NCBI RefSeq assembly: GCF_039613825.1
Contig: NZ_CP154826.1
Location: 3,968,001 to 4,032,000, forward strand
Length of the DNA stretch: 64,000 nucleotides
Direction: 5' to 3'
Source of the DNA: Diaminobutyricibacter sp. McL0608
GTDB lineage: Bacteria; Actinomycetota; Actinomycetes; Actinomycetales; Microbacteriaceae
Position 1 is the stretch's first letter, and each line of letters opens with the position of its first letter. The translations under genes and the position numbers were made by a program. Below, piece by piece: positions 16,437-24,142 of the stretch. Below the pieces are notes generated by a model that was given only the letters and a program-made list of their open reading frames with translations, searched no databases and was not told where the DNA came from.

Positions 16437-16738
16437 CCGACGAAGTCGTATTCCTGGAACGAATCCACTTCGTAGTCCCACCGCGTGGCGACGAACTGCC
16501 GATGGTCCGGATGCGCGTTGTACGCGTCGTAGTCGGCCTGGCTTGCGAACGTCATCGCGAACTGGAACGCGGCCGTGCTCTTCGGACTCACCTGCCGGCT
16601 GACCGCGAACTCCTGAACCCCGGGAATACCGGGCAGCACGACGGAGGCCGTGCGGATGAAGTCGGACTCCTCCGCGGATCCTGCCGCGTGGCGCAGACGG
16701 AAGACGACGGTATGACGGATCGGCGGTTGTGACTCCAT
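16430..16738 (-). CDS. Dabb-family stress-responsive barrel protein
   Basis: 102 residues with the dimeric alpha-beta barrel pattern: RHTVVFRLRH at the start, GVQEFAVSRQ, then FQFAMTFASQADYDAYNAHP. Dabb proteins are small dimers of diverse role. A TAGTGT hexamer ends 7 bp before the ATG with no ribosome site, the layout of a leaderless transcript. It overlaps the SnoaL-like gene by 7 bp tail-to-tail and follows the hpa operon, to which it may belong. Confidence 0.8.
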   Translation of the reverse strand: MESQPPIRHTVVFRLRHAAGSAEESDFIRTASVVLPGIPGVQEFAVSRQVSPKSTAAFQFAMTFASQADYDAYNAHPDHRQFVATRWDYEVDSFQEYDFVGY

Positions 16739-16760
16739 TCAATCGACACTAACCGACCGG

Positions 16761-17807
16761 CTAGACCTGGGACCCGATCTTGAAGCCCTCGTCTTTGCGG
16801 GTGAATGAGAATCCGTCGGCGCCGATCGTGACATCGGCTTCCTTGGTCTCGGTGCGCTCACGGATCTCGCGCGGCGTGCCGTCGAGGTCGAGCACGGTCG
16901 ACGCGTTGGCGTACCAGCTCGGAACGACGGGGGTTCCCCACCAGTCGCGGCGCTGGTTGTCGTGCACGTCCCATTTCACGACGGGATTGTCGGGGTCGCC
17001 GGTGTAGTAGTCGTGCGTGTAGATCTCGATGCGGTGGCCGTCGGGATCGAGCAGGTAGAGGTAGAACGCGTTGGAGACGCCGTGCCTGCCCGGCCCGCGC
17101 TCGATCTTGTCCGATTCGCGCAGGGCTCCGAGGTGATCGCAGAGGTGCAGGATCTGGCTGCGCTCGTGCGTCGAGAACGCGATGTGGTGCATCCGCGGGC
17201 CGTCGCCACCGGTCAGGGCGATGTCGTGCACGGTCGCCTTGCGGTACATCCAGGCGGCGAAGACGGTCTGCTGGTCGTCTTCGATGTCCTCGGAAACCTT
17301 GAAGCCCAGGCCGCTGTAGTACTCCATCGCCGCAGGAACGTCAGGCGTGACGATGTTGAAGTGGTCGAGTCTCGCGATGGCCCCGGCGCCCTGCAGGTCG
17401 TAGCGCTGGGTCAGCCGTTCGACATGGTCGGCTTCGTAGAAGAATTCGATCGGGAAGCCGAGCGGGTCTTCGATGCGCACCGCCGCCCCGATGCCACGTG
17501 TCGCCCCGGCCTCGCGCCGCTCCACCCGCACGCCGAGGTCGGTGTAGTACTCGAACGCCGTCTCCACCTCGGCCTGCGAGCGCACCCGGTAGGCGAGCGC
17601 CGCGAGCGCGGCCACAGGACCGCGGCGGAGCACGAGCGAGTGATGCAGATACTCCTCGAACGCGCGCAGGTAGATGGCGTCGGCATCCTCGTAGGTCACG
17701 ACGAGGCCGAGCACGCCGACATAGAACGCGCGGGACTTCGCGAGGTCGGTCACGATGAGCTCCGCGTACGCGCAGCGGATGACGTCGGGCGGGGTGAGTG
17801 AAGTCAT
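16761..17807 (-). CDS. hpaD: Homoprotocatechuate 2,3-dioxygenase
   Basis: 348 residues. It opens the ring of 3,4-dihydroxyphenylacetate. Metal ligands are His149, His208 and Glu261; second-sphere residues His194, His242 and Tyr251 also fit. All sit exactly six positions before those of the Brevibacterium fuscum enzyme (155, 214, 267, 200, 248, 257), so the substrate call is strong. GAGGAAA precedes the ATG. It is the last gene of a - strand operon with hpaE 11 bp upstream. Confidence 0.93.
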   Translation of the reverse strand: MTSLTPPDVIRCAYAELIVTDLAKSRAFYVGVLGLVVTYEDADAIYLRAFEEYLHHSLVLRRGPVAALAALAYRVRSQAEVETAFEYYTDLGVRVERREAGATRGIGAAVRIEDPLGFPIEFFYEADHVERLTQRYDLQGAGAIARLDHFNIVTPDVPAAMEYYSGLGFKVSEDIEDDQQTVFAAWMYRKATVHDIALTGGDGPRMHHIAFSTHERSQILHLCDHLGALRESDKIERGPGRHGVSNAFYLYLLDPDGHRIEIYTHDYYTGDPDNPVVKWDVHDNQRRDWWGTPVVPSWYANASTVLDLDGTPREIRERTETKEADVTIGADGFSFTRKDEGFKIGSQV

Positions 17808-17818
17808 GGTGTTTCCTC

Positions 17819-19312
17819 TTACTTGGACCCGAACCGGGCCGTGTGGACGTCGCCGAGCGTGATGTGCACGGCCTGCGAATCGGTGTAGAAGTCGATCGAA
17901 CGGTAGCCGCCTTCGTGCCCGAGACCGGACGCCTTGACTCCGCCGAACGGGGTGCGCAGATCGCGCACGTTGTGCGAGTTCAGCCAGACCATGCCGGCCT
18001 CGGTCGCGTGGGCGAAGGTGTGCGCCCGGGTCAGGTCGGAGGTCCACAGGTAGGCGGCGAGCCCGTATTTCACGCCGTTGGCCAGCGCGAGGGCTTCCTC
18101 GTCGGTGTCGAACGGGCTGATGGCCACGACCGGGCCGAAGATCTCCTCCTGGAAGATCCGCGCATCCGGTTTTACGTCGGCGAACACCGTCGGCGCGACG
18201 TAGTTGCCGTCGGGCAGGCCCTCCGGTCGGCCGCCACCGGCGAGAAGCCGTCCCTCGGATTTGCCGAGCTCGACGTAGCTCATCACCTTGGCGTAGTGCT
18301 CTGGATGCACGAGCGCGCCGACCTCTGTCGCCGGGTCGTGCGGGTCACCGACCACGATCCTCCTGGCGCGTGCGGCGTAGCGTTCGAGGAATTCGTCGTA
18401 GATGGAGCGTTCGACGAGGATGCGCGAGCCGGCGGTGCACCGCTCGCCGTTGAGCGAGAAGACTCCGAACAGTGTCGAATCGATGGCCGCGTCGAGGTCG
18501 GCGTCGGCGAAGACGACGGCGGGGGACTTTCCGCCGAGCTCCATGGAGAGGCCTTTGAGGTTCTCCGCGGAGTTGCGGAAGATGGTCTGCCCGGTCGTCG
18601 TCTCACCGGTGAAGGAGATCAGGGGGACACCGGGATGCTTGACGAGCGCGTCGCCCGCCTCCTCGCCGAGCCCGTTCACCAGGTTGAAGACGCCGTCGGG
18701 CAACCCGGCCTCGCGGAAGATCCCGGCCCACAGGCTGGCCGACAACGGGGTGAACTCGGCAGGCTTCAGCACCACGGTGCAGCCCGAGGCGAGGGCGGGA
18801 GCGAGCTTCCAGCTCTCCAGCATGAAGGGGGTGTTCCAGGGCGTGATCAGGCCGGCGACGCCGATCGGCTTGCGGTTGACGTAGTTCATCTGCACGCCGG
18901 GCACCCGGTAGGTGTCGTCTGCCTGCGCCACGATCAGGTCGGCGAAGAAGCGGAAGTTCTCTGCGACGCGTTGCGCCTGCCCGAGTGCCTGGGTGATCGG
19001 AAGACCCGTGTCGAAGGTCTCGAGTTCGGCCAGCCTGGCATCCTGGGCCTCCACGGCATCCGCGATCCTGTTCAGGATGCGCGCACGGGCACGCGGTGCG
19101 AGTCGCGGCCACGGACCCTCCTTGAAGGCTTTCGTGGCTGCCGCGACCGCGAGGTCGATGTCGGCTTTCTGCCCGGCCGCCGCCGTCACGTAGACCTCGT
19201 TGGACACGGGGTCGAGCACGTCGAAGGTCTGCCCGCCGACGCTGTCGACGAACTCACCCCCGATGAAGTGCTGGATCTTCTCGGGCAGGCCCTCGGGAAC
19301 GTAGTGCGCCAT
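17819..19312 (-). CDS. hpaE: 5-carboxymethyl-2-hydroxymuconate semialdehyde dehydrogenase
   Basis: 497 residues, an aldehyde dehydrogenase of usual length. The general base Glu is in SMELGGKSP and the catalytic Cys in NGERCTAGSR; ITPWNTPFM is the NAD-binding motif. Position directly upstream of hpaD identifies it as the enzyme that oxidises the ring-fission aldehyde to the triacid. AAAGGA lies before the ATG. Only 1 bp separates it from the aldolase gene upstream. Confidence 0.92.
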   Translation of the reverse strand: MAHYVPEGLPEKIQHFIGGEFVDSVGGQTFDVLDPVSNEVYVTAAAGQKADIDLAVAAATKAFKEGPWPRLAPRARARILNRIADAVEAQDARLAELETFDTGLPITQALGQAQRVAENFRFFADLIVAQADDTYRVPGVQMNYVNRKPIGVAGLITPWNTPFMLESWKLAPALASGCTVVLKPAEFTPLSASLWAGIFREAGLPDGVFNLVNGLGEEAGDALVKHPGVPLISFTGETTTGQTIFRNSAENLKGLSMELGGKSPAVVFADADLDAAIDSTLFGVFSLNGERCTAGSRILVERSIYDEFLERYAARARRIVVGDPHDPATEVGALVHPEHYAKVMSYVELGKSEGRLLAGGGRPEGLPDGNYVAPTVFADVKPDARIFQEEIFGPVVAISPFDTDEEALALANGVKYGLAAYLWTSDLTRAHTFAHATEAGMVWLNSHNVRDLRTPFGGVKASGLGHEGGYRSIDFYTDSQAVHITLGDVHTARFGSK

Positions 19313-19313
19313 G

Positions 19314-20258
19314 TCAGTGTCCTTTCACCGTGAAGCCGTCGACGGGAGACAGGTATCGTTCGCCCGCCTTCAGGTATTCGCGGATCTTCGTGAGACCGCC
19401 GGGGGTCGGCGTGATCAGCGGCGGCCGTACGAAACCGGACTCGATCAGCCCGCGCTGTTCGAGCACCCACTTGCCCGGGGCGGGGTTGGTCTCGACGAAA
19501 AGAAGGTCGACGAGCGGGTGCAGACCGTAGTGCAGTTCGCGGGCCCGCTCGATGTCGCCGGAGTTCCACGCCTCGAACAGGTCGGCGTGTGCGCGCGGGG
19601 CGATGTTGGACGTCGCGCTCAGGAAGCCGACCCCGCCCAGGGCGAGCAGGGGAAGACACAGCAGTTCGATGCCGCTCCACACCAGCAGGTCGGGCCCGCA
19701 GAGCTGCAGCACCCGCGAGAAGTGCTCGAAGTCCTTCGTGGTCTCTTTCACGCCGACGAAGTTGTCGAGATCGCGGTAGAGGCGGGCGACCGTCTCGGGT
19801 GCGATGTCGACCGCCGTGCGGCTCGGCACGTTGTACGCCACGATCGGCAGGTCGGGGAACTCCTCGGCGACCGTGCGGTACCAGACGTACAGCGCCTCCT
19901 GCGTCGGCCGTGCGTAGTACGGCGTGATGATCAGCGCGGCATCGATGCCGGCGTCACGGGCGGCCGAGGTGAGTTCGAGCGTCTCGTCCAGCTTCTCGGT
20001 GCCCGTGCCGGGCATGAACGGGACCCGGTCGTCGATGGCTTTCGCGACCGTCTGGATCGCGGCGATCCGCTCGGGGATCGTCTGGGCGCTCGGCTCACCG
20101 GTGGAGCCGCCGATGGACACGCCATGGGTGCCCTGGGCGAGCTGCCACTCGACGAGGTTGGCCAGCCCGGCGTGGTCGACCGCACCGTCAGCGGTGAACG
20201 GCGTCATCAGTGGCACGATCGAGCCGCGGATCAGGGACGGGTCGCTGCGGTATTTCAC
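19314..20258 (-). CDS. DapA-family (class I) aldolase
   Basis: 314 residues of the DHDPS/NAL superfamily. SIGGSTGEPS is the 2-oxoacid binding loop, VAYNVPSRT carries the catalytic Tyr and GVKETTKDF the Schiff-base Lys. In this operon it probably cleaves 2,4-dihydroxyhept-2-ene-1,7-dioate, the job of class II HpaI elsewhere (inference). The GTG start overlaps the GntR stop (GTGA) and is preceded by AGGAAAGAAG. Confidence 0.85.
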   Translation of the reverse strand: MKYRSDPSLIRGSIVPLMTPFTADGAVDHAGLANLVEWQLAQGTHGVSIGGSTGEPSAQTIPERIAAIQTVAKAIDDRVPFMPGTGTEKLDETLELTSAARDAGIDAALIITPYYARPTQEALYVWYRTVAEEFPDLPIVAYNVPSRTAVDIAPETVARLYRDLDNFVGVKETTKDFEHFSRVLQLCGPDLLVWSGIELLCLPLLALGGVGFLSATSNIAPRAHADLFEAWNSGDIERARELHYGLHPLVDLLFVETNPAPGKWVLEQRGLIESGFVRPPLITPTPGGLTKIREYLKAGERYLSPVDGFTVKGH

Positions 20259-20923
20259 TGGTGTCTTCTTTCCTGATAAGCGAGGAACGCGTCGAGTGTT
20301 CTGGTGCGGTGTGCCCGTGCCGCGAGTTCGATATCGAGCGAGGCGGCGTGCTGCTCGAGCAGGGCCAGGATCTGCTCGTGCTCGATCACCGACTCCTGGG
20401 CGCGACCCGGCACGAAGCTGAAGGTCGAATCCCGCAGGACGGTCAGCCGGCCCCAGCCGCGGTGCACCAGATCGAGGATGTGCGGATTCGGGCAGTTCTC
20501 GAACAGCACCGCGTGGAATTCGAGGTTGAGTTCGGTGAACCGGTGCGGGTCGAAGTGCTCGAGACACTCGATCATCTGCGCGTTGATCGCCCTGGCTCGT
20601 GCGATGTCGCCTGCGGTGATGTGCGGCGCCGACAAGGCGGTCGCCGCCCCCTCGACCAGGCTCAGCGTCTGCATCGTGTAGAGGTACTCGGTCTCGTCGT
20701 GCATGGCGACCTGCGCGCCCACATTGTGCTCGAACGTGACGAGACCTTCGGACTCGAGCATCCGGATCGCCTCCCGCACCGGCACCACGCTCACATCGAG
20801 GGCCTTGGCGATCTGGCCGAGCACGAGCCGGTAGCCCGGTGTGTACGTGCCGTCGGAGATGCGCTCCTTGATCCAGCGGTAGGCGAGTTGCGCTTTGCTC
20901 TGCGTCACAGTTTCGCTCGCCAT
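20255..20923 (-). CDS. GntR-family (FCD) regulator of the hpa operon
   Basis: 222 residues: N-terminal winged helix (YRWIKERISDGTYTPGYRL, VSVVPVREAIRMLESEGLV) and C-terminal FCD helical effector domain with metal-type histidines. It is the second gene of the operon it probably controls, overlapping the fusion gene by 19 bp. An FCD-type site with GTATAC core lies ahead of the operon at 22393. The inducer may be a pathway acid. Confidence 0.9.
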   Translation of the reverse strand: MASETVTQSKAQLAYRWIKERISDGTYTPGYRLVLGQIAKALDVSVVPVREAIRMLESEGLVTFEHNVGAQVAMHDETEYLYTMQTLSLVEGAATALSAPHITAGDIARARAINAQMIECLEHFDPHRFTELNLEFHAVLFENCPNPHILDLVHRGWGRLTVLRDSTFSFVPGRAQESVIEHEQILALLEQHAASLDIELAARAHRTRTLDAFLAYQERRHQ

Positions 20924-22356
20924 TGTGCGAACCTCGCCTTCCACTGCGCATTCATCGGGTAGAGGCCGTCGATCTTCTCGCCGTCTGCGACCCGTTCGGC
21001 GATGAACGTCTCTTCGAGTTCCTGCTCGATGGCGTCGTCGACGATCTCCTCGACCAGGAAAGGCGGGATGACGAGGACCCCATCGGCGTCGCCGACGATG
21101 ACGTCGCCCGGCTGCACGGCGGCGCCGCCGCAGGTGATGGTGAGGTCGGTGTCCCACGGCACGTGGCGTCGTCCGAGCACTGCCGGGTGCGGTCCGGCGT
21201 GGTAGGTGGGGATGGCCAGGGCAGTGACGGCCGCGAGGTCGCGCACGCCGCCATCCGTGACGATCCCGGCAGCGCCGCGCACCTGAGCACGGAGCGCGAG
21301 AATATCGCCGACCGTTCCGGTTCCGCGCTCGCCGCGGGCTTCGATGACGATCACGTCGTCGGGGCCGACCGCGTCGAATGAGCGCTTCTGCGCGTTGTAT
21401 CCGCCGCCGTGAGCCGCGAAGAGGTCTTCGCGGAAGGCGATGTATCGCAGCGTGCGGGCGCGGCCGACGAGTCGTGCGTCGGGCCGGGTCGAGGTCAGCC
21501 CGTCGATGGTCACGGCGTTGTAGCCGTGCTTGCGCAGCTGAGCACTGAGCGTCGCGGTGCCGACGCTGTTGATCTTCGCCTTGAGCTCAGCGGTCAGCGT
21601 GAACGCGGGCGCGAGGCCTGCAGCCTCGGCGGAACCCCAGGCATCCGCCCGCTGTTCGTCGGTGATCGCGGGCGGCGCGCTGTACGACGGGATGGGCGTC
21701 GTTCCTTCGACGACCGGCGTGACCAGTCGCCCGGTGGTCGGCCTGCCGGCGGCTTCGGGGGCATCGACTTCGACCTCGACCACGTCGCCGGGGCGGACGA
21801 CGGATGCCCCGGCGGGTGTCCCGGTGAGGATGACGTCGCCCGGCTCGAGCGTCAGCTGTTGCGACAGGTCGGCGACGAGCTGGGCGAAAGGGAACAGCAG
21901 CTGCGCCGTGGTGTCCTCCTGCACGATCGCACCGTTCACCCACGTTCGGATGCGCAGATTCGTCGGATCGATCAGCGCGGCACTGATCACTTCGGGGCCG
22001 AGCGGGGTGAAGCCGTCGCCCCCCTTCGACCGGACATTGGATCCCTTGTCCGCGAGGCGAAGATCGTAGACACCGAAGTCGTTCGATGCCGTCACGCCGG
22101 AGACGTACGTCCACGCGTCGGCCGGATCGACGCGGCGCGCCGCGGTGCCGATGACGAGGGCGATCTCACCCTCGAAGGCGAGGAGCTCGGTCCCGGCGGG
22201 CCGTTCGATCGGAGTCCCACTGGCCGAGACGGAGGTCGCGGGCTTGAAGAAGTAGCCGGGGTACGCGGGAACGCGACCGCGCTGGGCCGCCCGCGAAGGG
22301 TAGTTGATGTGGACCCCGATGATCTTTCCGGGGCGGATCGGCAGCGACTGACCCAT
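20905..22356 (-). CDS. hpaG: HpaG-type FAH isomerase/decarboxylase fused to RraA-like domain
   Basis: 483 residues in two domains. Residues about 10-225 are an FAH domain with LAFEGEIALVIG and SNDFGVYDLR, like the isomerase/decarboxylase HpaG of the homoprotocatechuate path. Residues about 265-475 are an RraA/HMG-aldolase-like domain with GDILALRAQVRGAAG and VTDGGVRDL. RraA-fold enzymes cleave or decarboxylate 2-oxo-4-hydroxy acids, so the fusion may couple two successive steps. First gene of the operon. No separate hydratase (HpaH) is visible in the window. Confidence 0.88.
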   Translation of the reverse strand: MGQSLPIRPGKIIGVHINYPSRAAQRGRVPAYPGYFFKPATSVSASGTPIERPAGTELLAFEGEIALVIGTAARRVDPADAWTYVSGVTASNDFGVYDLRLADKGSNVRSKGGDGFTPLGPEVISAALIDPTNLRIRTWVNGAIVQEDTTAQLLFPFAQLVADLSQQLTLEPGDVILTGTPAGASVVRPGDVVEVEVDAPEAAGRPTTGRLVTPVVEGTTPIPSYSAPPAITDEQRADAWGSAEAAGLAPAFTLTAELKAKINSVGTATLSAQLRKHGYNAVTIDGLTSTRPDARLVGRARTLRYIAFREDLFAAHGGGYNAQKRSFDAVGPDDVIVIEARGERGTGTVGDILALRAQVRGAAGIVTDGGVRDLAAVTALAIPTYHAGPHPAVLGRRHVPWDTDLTITCGGAAVQPGDVIVGDADGVLVIPPFLVEEIVDDAIEQELEETFIAERVADGEKIDGLYPMNAQWKARFAQWRAKL

Positions 22357-22392
22357 GACAACCTCGTCTCGTTAGCAGGAACGATATCACAG

Positions 22393-22404
22393 ATCGTATA
22401 CAAT
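22393..22404. promoter_or_regulatory. GntR (FCD)-type operator upstream of the hpa operon
   Basis: ATCGTATACAAT is a near-perfect dyad (one mismatched pair) centred on GTATAC, the core seen in FadR/FCD-family sites. It lies 37-48 bp before the ATG of the first hpa gene. A related core stands in front of the prp GntR gene at 37618. Confidence 0.6.
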
Positions 22405-22408
22405 CCGA

Positions 22409-22987
22409 CTAGTAGTCGATCGGGCGCACGAGTTCATTTGCACTATCGACCACTGCCGAGTGGGATAAGTCCAGCGGTTCGATTCTCAGTAAGGCCAGCG
22501 GTGGCCGAATCTCCTCGGTTTCCCACAACATGACGTTCGTCCAGTCCGGCCGATGGAACGACCACCAGGACAGGCCCGCCCAGCGTTGGCTTCCGTCGCC
22601 GTCCTGCTCATGGAAGACGCGAAGCGCGAACGGCTGAGTGAACCCCGTGTTCTGCTTCACGATCTGTGACGGCCGAACCTGCCGGCGTATGAGCTCGGCG
22701 GGGTCATCGAGATCCAAGACCGGCAGATCGTCCGGGACCTCGAACACGGCCAAGGCCCGCCGCCCGCCGGGCAGGTAGGGGGTCTCGAACATTGATGGCA
22801 ACCATCTGCCGTGATTGCCGAAGGACTCACCGACCGCGCCCATCGCGGAACGCGAAAGGTACCGGGCGCCGTACGTCTGGGCGTTATCCCATCGACCGGA
22901 CCCCTGCCGACGGTGGAGGTAACCGGGGTGACCGGGACTATCTGGGCGGGCGGACTGGTGGTGAGCAAAGACCCGGAACAGTTGCAT
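22409..22987 (-). CDS. RES-domain toxin (NAD+-degrading type)
   Basis: 192 residues of the RES family. The family Arg-Gly region appears as LHRRQGSGRWDN, with Tyr and Glu in the helix YLSRSAMGAVGESFG. Characterised members (MbcT, Res) degrade cellular NAD+ by phosphorolysis or hydrolysis. The ATG lies 2 bp after the antitoxin stop. It sits between the hpa and mob catabolic operons, on the same strand as both. Confidence 0.85.
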   Translation of the reverse strand: MQLFRVFAHHQSARPDSPGHPGYLHRRQGSGRWDNAQTYGARYLSRSAMGAVGESFGNHGRWLPSMFETPYLPGGRRALAVFEVPDDLPVLDLDDPAELIRRQVRPSQIVKQNTGFTQPFALRVFHEQDGDGSQRWAGLSWWSFHRPDWTNVMLWETEEIRPPLALLRIEPLDLSHSAVVDSANELVRPIDY

Positions 22988-22989
22988 CG

Positions 22990-23355
22990 CTACGCGTACG
23001 CGCCCGCCAGTTCAGCATCGAGGGCGTCGACCACGTCGTGAGATCCTCGAGTTCGCAGCACGTCGATCGGCCGGGCGCCTTCCAGGAACGCGTTCTGCCC
23101 CTGAAGCCAGGCGACCACGCTGTCCGTCTGCCACAGCATCGAAGCTCGAGCAACGACGTAGTCAAGATCGAGCAGACCACGTCCGACCTCTGGACTCGGC
23201 GATTCTGCCCCCTTGCGCCACTGCGTCGGCTGGCTTCGGTTCACACCTAACAGGCCGGCAAGGACGGCCCCGCTCCCGAGCGTATTGATCAGAAACTCGG
23301 TGCGCTCCTGCGTCTGGTTCAGGTTCGCGCGCCTTGACGATCGGAGGTTTGCCAT
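22990..23355 (-). CDS. Xre/MbcA/ParS-type antitoxin
   Basis: 121 residues. GVNRSQPTQWRKG is the DNA-binding helix; the C-terminal toxin-binding domain (DUF2384) shows LLDLDYVVARA, then GARPIDVLRTRG and DVVDALDAELAGAYA. It neutralises the RES toxin and autoregulates. The ATG at 23355 is preferred over an earlier start because a perfect 20-bp palindrome lies just ahead of it and should be outside the coding region. Confidence 0.85.
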   Translation of the reverse strand: MANLRSSRRANLNQTQERTEFLINTLGSGAVLAGLLGVNRSQPTQWRKGAESPSPEVGRGLLDLDYVVARASMLWQTDSVVAWLQGQNAFLEGARPIDVLRTRGSHDVVDALDAELAGAYA

Positions 23356-23368
23356 ACCTCTACCTGAC

Positions 23369-23388
23369 GCCCAACATACATGTTGGGC
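23369..23388. promoter_or_regulatory. Palindromic operator of the RES/Xre module
   Basis: GCCCAACAT and ATGTTGGGC are exact reverse complements with a 2-bp spacer (AC), ending 14 bp before the antitoxin ATG. Location and symmetry are those of an autoregulatory operator overlapping the promoter. The next 60 bp up to the IclR stop hold nothing else. Confidence 0.7.
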
Positions 23389-23455
23389 ATGGCACCCACC
23401 GCGATCGGTTGAGTAGCTGGCAGGCCAGATAGTCGGGCGGTGCGGGTGGAAGTTA

Positions 23456-24142
23456 CTACCCCAACCGGCCACCGATCGACCGCGACGCGGTCAGCAGCAG
23501 CGTCGCGATCTCGGAGGCGTCCCGGTCGCTGGACACGTAGACCGCCGCAAGGGCTGCAGGGGGACTGCCGTGGGCGGAAAGCGGTACGGCGACCGAACGC
23601 AGGCCCGGGATCACCTCGTCATGGCTCGTGGCGAAACCGCCATGATCAAGCGGTCGGCGGGTGACGCCGCGCTCCGCGAGTTCCCGATCGGTGAGCAGCG
23701 ACTGGATGGCGATCCCCGGCGCCCCGAGCGCAAGCGAGTGGCGCGTGCCCGGTCGCTGGGCGACCGTTGCGGTCCCCGCCCGGGGTTCGACGCTCGACAG
23801 CGTGACGCACTGGGTGTGGTCGAGCACCACCAGGAACGCGGTCATCGTGAGCTCGTTCGCGAGTGTCGTGAGTTCGGGAAGGGCGGCGGCCTGGAGGGAA
23901 CGCTCGACACCGCGGGCGAGAGCGGCCATCTTCGGCGCGAGTGCGAACGCACCTGCCGCGTTCCGCGAGATCATGCCGTGATCCTCGAGGGTGCGGAGGA
24001 TGCGGTAGGCGATCGACCTGTGCACGCCGAGAGTGGCGGCGAGGTCCGCGATCGTCATCGGTTCGGCCGAGTCGGCGAGCACTTCAAGCACCCGCAGGCC
24101 GCGTGAGAGCGTCTGCGAGTGCGGCTGTTGCACGTCGGTCAT
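23456..24142 (-). CDS. IclR-family regulator
   Basis: 228 residues: winged helix (LSRGLRVLEVLADSAEPMT, then GVHRSIAYRILRTLEDHG) and an IclR effector domain. It starts in an ATGA overlap with the monooxygenase gene, so the two are one operon and it likely responds to hydroxybenzoate or a product. The effector domain is slightly shorter than in typical 250-residue members. Confidence 0.9.
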   Translation of the reverse strand: MTDVQQPHSQTLSRGLRVLEVLADSAEPMTIADLAATLGVHRSIAYRILRTLEDHGMISRNAAGAFALAPKMAALARGVERSLQAAALPELTTLANELTMTAFLVVLDHTQCVTLSSVEPRAGTATVAQRPGTRHSLALGAPGIAIQSLLTDRELAERGVTRRPLDHGGFATSHDEVIPGLRSVAVPLSAHGSPPAALAAVYVSSDRDASEIATLLLTASRSIGGRLG

